Source of the DNA: an uncultured Megasphaera sp.
GTDB taxonomy: Bacteria; Bacillota; Negativicutes; Veillonellales; Megasphaeraceae
Direction: 5' to 3'
DNA length: 9,652 nt
Assembly: GCA_900548635.1 (NCBI GenBank)
Contig: URLP01000064.1
Span: forward strand, 1 to 9,652
How positions within the stretch are numbered: position 1 is the first letter of the stretch; every line of letters starts with the position of its first letter. A model generated the notes under the pieces. The model made no database searches, was not told where the DNA came from, and saw only the letters and a list, made by a program, of their open reading frames with translations. Below, one piece after another: positions 1 through 6,872 of the stretch. The position numbers and the translations under genes were made by a program.

Positions 1-1043
1 ACAGTTCGGTCACAGCCGGTCTCTTGAAGCAGCAAGGGTATGATGTCATCGGCATCACCCTGCGCCTCTGGGAAGAAGACCCGGCCTGCACAATCGACAA
101 CGTCCACGCCTGCTGCTCCCTCAGTTCGGTAGACGACGCCAAAGCCGTTGCCTCCGTCCTGGGGATTCCCCATTATACACTGGATTTCCGCGATCTCTTC
201 CGGCACGACGTCATCGACTATTTCGTCGATGCCTACGTCCACGGCAAGACGCCGAATCCCTGCATTGCCTGCAATAAATACATTAAATTCGGCCTGCTCT
301 GGGAGAAAGCCCGACAGTTCGGCGCCGATTTCCTGGCGACTGGTCATTATGCCCGCATCGAAAAGGACGAAGCAACGGGCCTTTATTCGCTCCTGCGCGG
401 TACGGACCGCCGCAAGGACCAGTCCTACGTCCTCTATCAGCTGCCCCAGGACCTTCTGCCGCACATCCTCTTTCCCATGGCCGACCTGGAAAAGGTCCAT
501 ACGCGGGAACTGGCCAAGGAATGGGGCCTGCCGGTCTTCAATAAGCCCGAAAGCCAGGATATCTGCTTCATCCCGGACAACGACTACAAGGGCTTCCTCC
601 AGCATGAACGCAAGGGCATCTTCAAGCCCGGCGATTTCGTCGATAAAGAAGGGAAAGTCATCGGCCGCCATAAGGGCATCGCAGCCTACACTATCGGCCA
701 GCGCCGCGGCCTCAATCTCGGCGGCCCCGGCGGCCCGTACTACGTGACGGCCATCGACGCAGCCCACAACAAGGTCGTCGTCGGTTCAGAAGCAGACCTC
801 TTCTCGAAGAGCGTCACAGCCGGCGAAACGACGTGGGTCGAAAAAGCGCCGCACGCACCCTTCCGGGCCTACGGCAAGATCCGCTACGCCGCCCGCGAAG
901 CGCTCTGCACGGTCTATCCCGAAGGGGACACGCTGCGGGCAGAATTCGACGATGCCCAGCGCGCCGTCACGGCCGGTCAGGCCCTGGTACTTTACGATGC
1001 CGAAACGGGGGAACGCGTCCTCGGCGGCGGCGTCATCCAATAA
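1..1043 (+). CDS. mnmA: tRNA-specific 2-thiouridylase MnmA (5' end cut off by window)
   Basis: MnmA adenylates and then thiolates U34 of the Lys, Glu and Gln tRNAs in the cytoplasm, using sulfur relayed from a cysteine desulfurase. The reading frame is open from the window edge. The first bases fit the end of the PP-loop motif SGGVDSS (bases 1-2 would complete its Asp; bases 3 onward read S-S-V), so only about 10-15 residues are missing and 346 are visible. The active-site motif NPCIACNK has Cys codons at 261-263 and 270-272; the second equals E. coli Cys102. The other catalytic Cys is in SQDICFI at 564-566 (E. coli Cys199). The tRNA-contact stretch YTIGQRRGL is also present. The upstream ACCSLSS segment marks a common Firmicutes subfamily. 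The internal ATG at 24 is not the start, since the PP-loop lies before it. The stop is 25 nt before lepA, so the two are probably cotranscribed. Family assignment is very secure. Confidence 0.97.
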   Translation, partial: SSVTAGLLKQQGYDVIGITLRLWEEDPACTIDNVHACCSLSSVDDAKAVASVLGIPHYTLDFRDLFRHDVIDYFVDAYVHGKTPNPCIACNKYIKFGLLWEKARQFGADFLATGHYARIEKDEATGLYSLLRGTDRRKDQSYVLYQLPQDLLPHILFPMADLEKVHTRELAKEWGLPVFNKPESQDICFIPDNDYKGFLQHERKGIFKPGDFVDKEGKVIGRHKGIAAYTIGQRRGLNLGGPGGPYYVTAIDAAHNKVVVGSEADLFSKSVTAGETTWVEKAPHAPFRAYGKIRYAAREALCTVYPEGDTLRAEFDDAQRAVTAGQALVLYDAETGERVLGGGVIQ

Positions 1044-1055
1044 TTTCGAAAAAAA

Positions 1056-1061
1056 GAGGAG
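1056..1061 (+). promoter_or_regulatory. lepA ribosome binding site (decides start)
   Basis: GAGGAG lies 7 nt before GTG 1069 but only 1 nt before ATG 1063. The spacing favours the GTG start codon for lepA. Confidence 0.7.
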
Positions 1062-1068
1062 AATGAAC

Positions 1069-2871
1069 GTGTCTACAGATCATATCAGAAACTTTTCAAT
1101 CATTGCACATATCGACCATGGCAAATCGACGCTGGCCGACCGGATGTTGGAAATGACCGGCACCGTTCCCAAACGGGAAATGGAAGACCAGCTCCTCGAT
1201 ACGATGGATCTCGAACGGGAACGGGGCATTACCATCAAAGCCCAGTCGGCCCGCCTCATTTATGATGCCAAAGACGGCAAGCAGTATACGCTGAACCTCA
1301 TCGACACGCCGGGGCACGTCGACTTCAACTACGAAGTCTCGCGCAGCCTGGCCGCCTGCGAAGGGGCCCTGCTCATCGTCGATGCTACCCAGGGCGTCGA
1401 AGCCCAGACCCTGGCCAACGTCTACCTGGCCCTGGAACACGACCTGGAAATCATCCCGATCATCAATAAGATTGACCTGCCCAGCGCCGACCCCGACCGG
1501 GTCTGCAAGGAAATCGAAGACATCATCGGCCTCGATACGTCGGACGCCATCATGATCAGCGCCAAGACGGGCTACGGTGTCGACAAGGTACTGGAAGCCA
1601 TCGTCCAGCGCATCCCGGCACCGGCTGACGACGGCGACAAGCCCTTGCGGGCCCTCATCTTCGACTCCCATTTCGATGCTTATAAAGGGGCTATCGCCAA
1701 CATCCGCATCATGGAAGGCAGCGTCAAGCCGGGCCAGCGCATCCGCATGATGGCCTCGGGCAAAGAATTCGAAGTCATCGAAACGGGCGTCTTCCTGCCC
1801 CAGATGCACCCCGTCGCCTCTTTGGAATGCGGCAGCGTCGGTTATCTGGCAGCGAGCATGAAGAACGTCCGCGACTGCCGCGTCGGCGACACGGTGACGC
1901 TCGCTGAAAATCCGGCCAAAGAGCCGCTGCCGGGCTACCGCAAGGCTGTGCCCATGGTCTACTGCGGCCTCTATCCGGTAGAAACGAACGACTACGACAA
2001 CCTGCGCGACGCCCTGGAAAAACTGCACCTCAACGATGCGGCCCTGCTCTTTGAACCGGAAACGTCGTCGGCTCTGGGTTTTGGCTTCCGCTGCGGCTTT
2101 TTGGGCCTCCTGCATATGGATGTTGTCCGCGAACGGCTGGAACGGGAATACAACCTTTCCCTGATCACGACGGCGCCGTCCGTCATCTACCACGTCTACT
2201 GCACGGACGGGACGATGGTCGAAGTTTCGAACCCGTCGGAAATGCCGGACATGACGAAAATCGACCACATCGAAGAACCGCTGGTCAAGACGACGATCAT
2301 CATCCCCAAGGACATGGTCGGCACAGTCATGGAAATCTCCCAGAACCGCCGCGGTCAGTACGTGACCATGGACTACCTCGACGACACGCGCGTCTCCCTC
2401 ATCTACAACCTGCCCCTCTGCGAAATCCTCTACGACTACTTCGACGTCCTCAAGTCGGCGACGCGCGGCTATGCCTCTCTCGACTATGAACTGAACGGCT
2501 ACCAGACCTCGCCCATGGTCAAGATGGACATCCTCATCAACGGCGACGTCGTCGACGCCCTGAGCGTCATCGTCCACAAGGACTTCGCTGCCCGCCGCGG
2601 CCGCGCCCTCGTCGAAAAGCTGCGCAGCCTCATCCCGCGCCAGCTCTTCCAGATTCCAATCCAGGCGGCCATCGGCAACAAGATCATTGCCCGCGAAAAC
2701 GTGGCTGCCCTGCGCAAAGACGTCCTGGCCAAATGCTACGGCGGCGATATTTCCCGTAAGCGCAAGCTCCTGGAAAAACAGAAGGAAGGCAAGAAGCGCA
2801 TGAAGCAGTTCGGCACCGTCGAAATCCCGCAGGAAGCCTTTATGGCCGTCCTCAAAGTCGACGAAACATGA
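1069..2871 (+). CDS. lepA: Elongation factor 4 / translation GTPase LepA
   Basis: LepA (EF4) is a ribosome-associated translational GTPase implicated in back-translocation, initiation and 30S biogenesis. From the GTG at 1069 it is 600 aa, matching the usual length of about 600. G1 (AHIDHGKST, residues 13-21), G3 (DTPGH) and G4 (NKID) are intact. EF-G-like domains follow, then the LepA-specific C-terminal domain, recognisable by IGNKIIARENVAALRKDVLAKC and the basic KRKLLEKQKEGKKRMK segment. GTG 1069 is preferred because GAGGAG at 1056-1061 then has a 7-nt spacer and the protein begins (M)STDHIRNFS as in homologues. The ATG at 1063 would leave a 1-nt spacer and add only two residues. Longer starts run back into mnmA. 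It follows mnmA by 25 nt and overlaps hemW by ATGA at 2868-2871, implying translational coupling. Confidence 0.97.
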   Translation: MSTDHIRNFSIIAHIDHGKSTLADRMLEMTGTVPKREMEDQLLDTMDLERERGITIKAQSARLIYDAKDGKQYTLNLIDTPGHVDFNYEVSRSLAACEGALLIVDATQGVEAQTLANVYLALEHDLEIIPIINKIDLPSADPDRVCKEIEDIIGLDTSDAIMISAKTGYGVDKVLEAIVQRIPAPADDGDKPLRALIFDSHFDAYKGAIANIRIMEGSVKPGQRIRMMASGKEFEVIETGVFLPQMHPVASLECGSVGYLAASMKNVRDCRVGDTVTLAENPAKEPLPGYRKAVPMVYCGLYPVETNDYDNLRDALEKLHLNDAALLFEPETSSALGFGFRCGFLGLLHMDVVRERLEREYNLSLITTAPSVIYHVYCTDGTMVEVSNPSEMPDMTKIDHIEEPLVKTTIIIPKDMVGTVMEISQNRRGQYVTMDYLDDTRVSLIYNLPLCEILYDYFDVLKSATRGYASLDYELNGYQTSPMVKMDILINGDVVDALSVIVHKDFAARRGRALVEKLRSLIPRQLFQIPIQAAIGNKIIARENVAALRKDVLAKCYGGDISRKRKLLEKQKEGKKRMKQFGTVEIPQEAFMAVLKVDET

Positions 2872-3989
2872 TCGGCCTCTACGTACACATTCCCTTCTGC
2901 CGCCAGAAATGCCTTTACTGCGACTTTCCGTCTTATGGCGGCCTAAAGCGCTATCAGGCAGGCTATGTGACGGCCCTCTGCCGGGAAATCGAGGCCAGTC
3001 CCTATACCGGAGAGACAGCGGACACGCTCTATTTCGGCGGCGGCACGCCGTCTCTCCTGACGGCGGCGGAACTGGAACGCATCATGGCCAGTATCAGAAA
3101 GACCTTCGTCCTCACAAAGGATGCGGAAATCACGCTCGAAGCCAATCCGGAAAGCCTCGATCAAGCGTACGCTGCCTCTCTTCGGCAGCTTGGCATCAAC
3201 CGCCTCAGTATCGGCATCCAGTCCTTTTCCGACGACCTCCTGCCTGGCCTCGGCCGTGTCCATACGGCAGGGGAGGGGAAGAAAGCGGTTCTCGCCGCGT
3301 ACGATGCGGGCTTCCGCAATCTCTCTATCGACCTCATGTACGGCCTGCCCGGCCAGAGCCTGGAAGATGTGGACTGCGACCTGCAGATCCTCGACGAACT
3401 GCCCGTCGTCCACGCTTCCATTTACAGCCTCATCGTCGAAGACGGGACGCAGCTCAAAGCCGGCCTCGAGAAAGGACGCTGGCACCTGCCGGATGCGGAC
3501 CTGGTGGAAAGGGAATTCCGCGAAGTCCACGAGAAGATGCACCGCTACGGCTACCATCACTATGAAATCTCGAGCTACGCCAAGGGCCCTTTCGAGTCGC
3601 GCCACAACAGCAAGTACTGGACCTATGAGCCGTACATCGGCTTCGGCGTCTCGGCCCATTCCTTTGACGGGCATCGCCGTTGGGCCAATCTGGCCAACAT
3701 CCCGAACTACCTGAAAAGGGCAGGAAAGGAAAGCGTCGTCGCTGAATGCCTTGAAATCGACGCCAAGCGCCTCGTCGAAGACTACTGCTTCCTGGCCCTG
3801 CGCCGCCGCGCAGGTCTCGACTACGGCGACTACGCGCGCCGCTTCGGCAGGCCCATCGAAAAGGACTTCGGCGCCGTCATCGACGGCCTCGTCCGCGAGG
3901 GGCTCCTGGTGCGCACGGAACATGGCTGTTGCCTCAGTGAGGAAGGTTTAGGATACGGCAATTATGTATTCAGTAAATTTATACGCTGA
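2868..3989 (+). CDS. hemW: Radical SAM heme chaperone HemW (HemN-like)
   Basis: HemW is a radical-SAM family protein. Characterised members bind heme and deliver it to target proteins; many are mis-annotated as oxygen-independent coproporphyrinogen III oxidase. The 373-aa protein has the cluster motif C11-x3-C15-x2-C18 followed by Asp-Phe. It therefore lacks the fourth Cys of true HemN (CxxxCxxCxC). The SAM-contact motif GGGTPS is at residues 57-62 and the HemW hallmark HNxxYW is at 246-251 (HNSKYW). The last 70 or so residues form the HemN/HemW C-terminal domain. The start codon overlaps the lepA stop (ATGA) and has no strong ribosome binding site, so translation probably depends on coupling. 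The lepA-hemW order is common in Firmicutes. No terminator follows before the rpsU promoter, so some readthrough into rpsU is likely. Confidence 0.93.
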   Translation: MIGLYVHIPFCRQKCLYCDFPSYGGLKRYQAGYVTALCREIEASPYTGETADTLYFGGGTPSLLTAAELERIMASIRKTFVLTKDAEITLEANPESLDQAYAASLRQLGINRLSIGIQSFSDDLLPGLGRVHTAGEGKKAVLAAYDAGFRNLSIDLMYGLPGQSLEDVDCDLQILDELPVVHASIYSLIVEDGTQLKAGLEKGRWHLPDADLVEREFREVHEKMHRYGYHHYEISSYAKGPFESRHNSKYWTYEPYIGFGVSAHSFDGHRRWANLANIPNYLKRAGKESVVAECLEIDAKRLVEDYCFLALRRRAGLDYGDYARRFGRPIEKDFGAVIDGLVREGLLVRTEHGCCLSEEGLGYGNYVFSKFIR

Positions 3990-4002
3990 ACCTCAGAAAA
4001 TG

Positions 4003-4031
4003 TTGACAAATGCCCACAATCTGAGTATAAT
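4003..4031 (+). promoter_or_regulatory. Consensus sigma-70-type promoter for rpsU-yqeY
   Basis: TTGACA at 4003-4008 and TATAAT at 4026-4031 are both perfect consensus hexamers separated by the ideal 17 bp. The predicted transcription start is near 4038, about 50 nt before rpsU. It fits a strongly and constitutively expressed ribosomal gene. Confidence 0.9.
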
Positions 4032-4069
4032 TTCATTGTGTGCAGTAAAAGCACTCCCTATCATACCTT

Positions 4070-4080
4070 GGAGGGAGGGA
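4070..4080 (+). promoter_or_regulatory. rpsU ribosome binding site
   Basis: A doubled purine block, GGAGGGAGGGA, contains two overlapping GGAGG registers (4070-4074 and 4074-4078). The second leaves 9 nt to the ATG at 4088. It is unusually strong and supports the rpsU start. Confidence 0.8.
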
Positions 4081-4087
4081 TATTAGA

Positions 4088-4267
4088 ATGGCAGAAATCA
4101 GAGTTGGTAAAAACGAATCGTTGGACAGCGCACTTCGCCGCTTCAAACGTTCTTGCCAAAAAGCAGGTGTTCTCTCCGAAGTACGGAAACGTGAACACTA
4201 CGAAAAACCGAGCGTCCGCAGAAAGAAGAAATCCGAAGCAGCGCGTAAACGGAAGTACAGAGCATAA
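4088..4267 (+). CDS. rpsU: 30S ribosomal protein S21 (bS21)
   Basis: bS21 is a small, very basic late-binding protein of the 30S platform near the anti-Shine-Dalgarno region and takes part in initiation. The ORF encodes 59 aa beginning MAEIRVGKNESLDSALRRFK and ending in a Lys/Arg-rich tail (PSVRRKKKSEAARKRKYRA). This matches the family from end to end and in length (usually 57-70 aa). It has its own consensus promoter and a very strong ribosome binding site, and yqeY follows after 23 nt, the usual rpsU-yqeY pairing in Firmicutes. It uses more CGT and AAA codons than the preceding operon, as expected of a highly expressed gene. A longer ORF at 4038-4277 in another frame is its shadow. Confidence 0.97.
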   Translation: MAEIRVGKNESLDSALRRFKRSCQKAGVLSEVRKREHYEKPSVRRKKKSEAARKRKYRA

Positions 4268-4290
4268 TCGAATGTAAGAAGGGTGATAGC

Positions 4291-4737
4291 ATGTCTCTTA
4301 AAGAAGAACTGCTTCAGGACATGAAAACGGCGATGAAAGCCAAAGAAGCCGGTAAAACGGCTCTCTCCGTCATCCGCATGGTCCGTTCGTCCATCCGCAA
4401 CACGGAAATCGACGGCAAATGCGAACTCGATGACGCTGGCGTCGGCGCCGTCATTGCCAAAGAAATGAAACAGCGCAAGGAATCGTTGGCTGAATTCGAA
4501 AAGGCCGGCCGTCAGGACCTGGTCGACGAAACGAAAGCTGAAATGGCCGTACTCGAAAAGTACATGCCCAAACAGCTGACAGCCGATGAAATCCGCCAGG
4601 TCGTCAACGAAGCCGTTGCCGGTCAGAGCGGTCTGAAGATGGGCGACGTCATGAAGCTCGTCATGCCGAAAGTCAAAGGTAAGGCCGACGGCAAGCTTGT
4701 TTCACAGATTGTTCGAGAAATTTTACAAAATAATTAG
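4291..4737 (+). CDS. yqeY: GatB/YqeY domain-containing protein
   Basis: This is a 148-aa cytoplasmic YqeY-family protein. The family resembles the C-terminal tail of GatB, the tRNA-binding subunit of the Glu/Asp-tRNA amidotransferase. A role in tRNA or translation is often suggested but is not proven for stand-alone members. The sequence is wholly typical: an N-terminal helical part starting MSLKEELLQDMKTAMKAKEAGK, the TALSVIRMVRSSIRN segment, the EKYMPKQLTADEI linker near residues 90-102, and a GatB-like C-terminal helical bundle (GLKMGDVMKLVMPKVKGKADGKLVSQIVREIL). The ribosome binding site is a GAAGGGTGAT-like stretch ending a few bases before the ATG. Its position directly after rpsU implies coexpression with the small ribosomal subunit. 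Confidence 0.92.
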   Translation: MSLKEELLQDMKTAMKAKEAGKTALSVIRMVRSSIRNTEIDGKCELDDAGVGAVIAKEMKQRKESLAEFEKAGRQDLVDETKAEMAVLEKYMPKQLTADEIRQVVNEAVAGQSGLKMGDVMKLVMPKVKGKADGKLVSQIVREILQNN

Positions 4738-4743
4738 TTTTGT

Positions 4744-4764
4744 TAGATTTTTCTAAAAAATCTA
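4744..4764. repeat. AT-rich perfect inverted repeat abutting the -35 box
   Basis: Nine bases (4744-4752, TAGATTTTT) are perfectly complementary to 4756-4764 (AAAAATCTA), with a 3-nt loop. It starts 6 nt after the yqeY stop and ends directly against the -35 hexamer of the next promoter. It could be a weak yqeY terminator or an operator for the glutamine synthetase promoter. The stem is nearly all A/T and no T-run follows, so neither role is certain. Confidence 0.45.
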
Positions 4765-4793
4765 TTGACAAATAAACTGATTGATTGTATGAT
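4765..4793 (+). promoter_or_regulatory. Promoter for the glutamine synthetase family gene
   Basis: TTGACA (4765-4770) and TATGAT (4788-4793) are separated by exactly 17 bp. The predicted start near 4800 leaves a leader of about 100 nt before the gene, enough for the hairpins described there. Confidence 0.8.
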
Positions 4794-4831
4794 TTTATCA
4801 TGATTTGAAAATAAAATAAGTCATGAAACAA

Positions 4832-4847
4832 GAGTCAAAGAAGACTT
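4832..4847 (+). promoter_or_regulatory. Candidate antiterminator hairpin with AAAGAA hexaloop
   Basis: AGTC (4833-4836) pairs with GACT (4843-4846) around a 6-nt loop AAAGAA; a G-T wobble (4832/4847) can extend it. GACT is also part of the 5' arm of the downstream terminator, so the two folds exclude each other. The loop has A at position 1 and G at position 4, the pattern known for hexaloops bound by ANTAR-domain antiterminator proteins. I did not find the second, upstream hexaloop hairpin expected of that class, so the ANTAR link is a hypothesis. Confidence 0.4.
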
Positions 4848-4880
4848 CGAACCTAACCATAGGGGCGGAGTCTTTTTTTT
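4841..4880 (+). terminator. Intrinsic terminator in the leader (attenuator)
   Basis: Bases 4841-4849 pair with 4866-4874 (9 bp, one G-T). An inner CCTA/TAGG stem (4852-4855/4860-4863) forms across a 2x2 internal loop, and a T-run at 4874-4880 follows. It lies downstream of a good promoter and upstream of the ribosome binding site at 4886-4893, the layout of a transcription attenuator. Its distance from the yqeY stop (over 100 nt, with a promoter between) argues against its being simply the yqeY terminator. Confidence 0.75.
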
Positions 4881-4900
4881 CACCCAAAGGAGGAGTCATG

Positions 4901-6802
4901 ATGGCTAAAGATGATTTAGTATATGTAATCCCTGCAGGTCAATATGGTAAAGAAGGTGTGCTGGCTTTACTCGAACAGCACCCAGAAATTAAATTCGTAT
5001 CTCTCGTAGGTATCGATCTCGCCGGTAACGATACGGACGAAAAGATTCCTATTAGTGTATTCTTTGATGAATATGATAAATTCTTCAATGCGACGGCTTT
5101 CCAGACCGATGGTTCTTCCGTCGTCCTGCCGGGCATTGCTACCTTGTCCAATGCCCGTGTTGACATCAAAGCCGACCCGAGCGTCAACTGGTTCATCGAC
5201 TACAATGACGGCAATATCGATCCGGAAACGGGAAAACCTGTCGGCACGCTCCGTATTCCGAGCTTCCTTCGCCATGCTACGGGCTTTATCGATTCTCGTT
5301 CCATCCTTCGCAATACCTGCGATTACGTAGGCGACCAGATCTTGGCTCTTGTTAAAAAATATGGCATTAAAGGCACGTCCATCAACCCGGACGATATCGA
5401 AAAGATCGTCTTCACGACGGCTACAGAATTGGAATTCTGGGTCAAGACGCCGAGCCAGGATGTCGCTACTCGTCTCCTTTCGGCATCCCAGAAGATGCAG
5501 GAACAGTATTGGCAGCGTACACACGGCGTCGTCCGTACGGCACTTGAACAGACCGTTGAACGCTTGGAAAAATACGGCTTTGCTCCGGAAATGGGCCATA
5601 AAGAAGTCGGCGGCGTTAAAGCACAGATCGATGATTCCGGTAAATTGACCTTCGTCCTGGAACAGCTCGAAGTCGACTGGAAATATACGAACGACCCTGT
5701 ACAGACAGCAGATAACGAAATCGCTGCCCGTATCATCGTCCGCGAAGTCTTCCGTGAAAACGGCCTCGAAGTTACTTTCCAGGCTAAACCGATCCACGGT
5801 GTTGCCGGTTCTGGCGAACATACCCATTTCGGTATCGGTGCCATCATGAAGAACGGCAAATTCGTCAACCTCTTCAACCCGGACGACATGAAGAGCGAAT
5901 TCCTTTCGGCTCTTGGTTATGGTGCTATCATGGGTATCCTCAAACACTACGAAGTCATCAACCCCTTCGTATCGTCGACGACGGACTCCTTGAACCGTTT
6001 GAAACCGGGGTTTGAAGCTCCTGTCTGCATCGTAACGGCTCTCGGCGGGGAAACACCGGACGTTCCGACTCGTAACCGTTCCGTCCTGGCCGGCCTCATC
6101 CGCGATATTGCCAGCCCGGCAGCTACGCGTTTCGAACTCCGCGCTCCGAACCCGTTCACCAATACGTTCATTGCCATTGCCATGTGCTATCTCGGCGCCT
6201 TGGATGGTATCAAATATGCACTCTCCAGCGGCAAATCGACGGCTGAACTCTTAGCTGAACTCTCTAAGAAACCGGGCGAAGATGCCGATTATCTGGAAAA
6301 AGACCGCGCTTATCGTTCCGAAGTCGATGTCTTCGAAAACTTCAACGACGAAGAACGCAATGCCATGTTCGGCAAAGCTCCGCGCACGGTCTGGGAAAAC
6401 TTCAAAGCCCTCTCGACGTATCCAGAAAAATTGGACGACCTCGCTTGCGATGCTTTCCAGAAACGCATCATGGAATCCTTCAGACTCGGCGCTCTCAACC
6501 GCTGGGCTTTGGAACTCCAGTACCGCATCATTCCGGAAAACCTCTCTAAAGTCATCGCTGCTGAACAGCTCCATGCTGACGGTGACAGCAATGCTCTGGA
6601 AGTTGAACGCTGGACCAAGATCAATGCCCTGCGCACGGAATTAGGCCGCGACACGGAAAAAGGCCTCTCCATCTTCTCGCGCATCAAGAAAGCCCTTGCC
6701 GCCGACGACTACGACACGGCTTCGAACCTCATGGTCGAAATGAGCGATAAAATGGATCAGCTCACTGACATGTATTACGAATATTCCCACAATGCTTTTT
6801 AA
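4901..6802 (+). CDS. Glutamine synthetase family protein (large, 633 aa)
   Basis: It probably makes glutamine from glutamate, ammonia and ATP in the cytoplasm. The catalytic fold is visible: ELEFW (E176, E178) fits the metal-binding Glu pair, GHKEVGG (E235) the next acidic ligand, GSGEHTHFG (H307, H309) the ATP-site His motif (GSGMHCH in E. coli), TRNRS (R393) and FELRAPNP (E412, R414) the substrate Arg motifs (NRNRS, EVRFPDP), then ALDGIKYAL. It is far longer than type I enzymes (about 440-470 aa). The extra length is mostly a helical C-terminal extension of about 200 residues rich in Glu/Lys. No type I adenylylation-Tyr loop is seen, and it does not look like standard type III (about 700 aa). 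ATG 4901 is chosen because AAAGGAGG (4886-4893) then has a 7-nt spacer; ATG 4898 is also possible. It uses more T-ending codons (CGT, GGT, GCT) than its neighbours, as highly expressed genes often do. Exact subtype is unsure. Confidence 0.88.
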   Translation: MAKDDLVYVIPAGQYGKEGVLALLEQHPEIKFVSLVGIDLAGNDTDEKIPISVFFDEYDKFFNATAFQTDGSSVVLPGIATLSNARVDIKADPSVNWFIDYNDGNIDPETGKPVGTLRIPSFLRHATGFIDSRSILRNTCDYVGDQILALVKKYGIKGTSINPDDIEKIVFTTATELEFWVKTPSQDVATRLLSASQKMQEQYWQRTHGVVRTALEQTVERLEKYGFAPEMGHKEVGGVKAQIDDSGKLTFVLEQLEVDWKYTNDPVQTADNEIAARIIVREVFRENGLEVTFQAKPIHGVAGSGEHTHFGIGAIMKNGKFVNLFNPDDMKSEFLSALGYGAIMGILKHYEVINPFVSSTTDSLNRLKPGFEAPVCIVTALGGETPDVPTRNRSVLAGLIRDIASPAATRFELRAPNPFTNTFIAIAMCYLGALDGIKYALSSGKSTAELLAELSKKPGEDADYLEKDRAYRSEVDVFENFNDEERNAMFGKAPRTVWENFKALSTYPEKLDDLACDAFQKRIMESFRLGALNRWALELQYRIIPENLSKVIAAEQLHADGDSNALEVERWTKINALRTELGRDTEKGLSIFSRIKKALAADDYDTASNLMVEMSDKMDQLTDMYYEYSHNAF

Positions 6803-6819
6803 TCGTTTGTAGGTTATAG

Positions 6820-6856
6820 AAAAAAGGCGCTGTCCCATGAAGACAGCGCCTTTTTT
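6820..6856. terminator. Strong bidirectional intrinsic terminator
   Basis: GGCGCTGTC (6826-6834) pairs perfectly with GACAGCGCC (6842-6850) around a 7-nt loop. The stem is flanked by A6 on the left (6820-6825) and T6 on the right (6851-6856), giving a T-run on either strand. It ends the glutamine synthetase transcript and, from the other side, the minus-strand transcript whose last gene stops at 6873. Confidence 0.95.
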
Positions 6857-6872
6857 AGCAGTCAGCAGATGG

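Noticed and set aside
1096..2577. A 493-codon minus-strand ORF opposite lepA
   Set aside because: It is a by-product of C-rich third positions in lepA, which suppress stops on the other strand. The translation is low-complexity (Val/Asp/Arg-rich) with no known motif, and lepA is certain.
2943..3923. A 326-codon minus-strand ORF opposite hemW
   Set aside because: Same cause: it mirrors hemW codons, has no ribosome binding site, and hemW motifs fix the true frame.
4038..4277. A 79-codon plus-strand ORF overlapping rpsU
   Set aside because: It is in a different frame from the unmistakable S21 sequence and lacks a ribosome binding site of its own.
4823..4900. In-frame N-terminal extension of the glutamine synthetase from ATG 4823
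   Set aside because: It has no Shine-Dalgarno, it would translate through the leader terminator, and a strong AAAGGAGG stands just before 4898/4901.
4967..5947. A 326-codon minus-strand ORF opposite the glutamine synthetase gene
   Set aside because: It lies entirely within a gene with clear catalytic motifs and its own translation has no recognisable domain.
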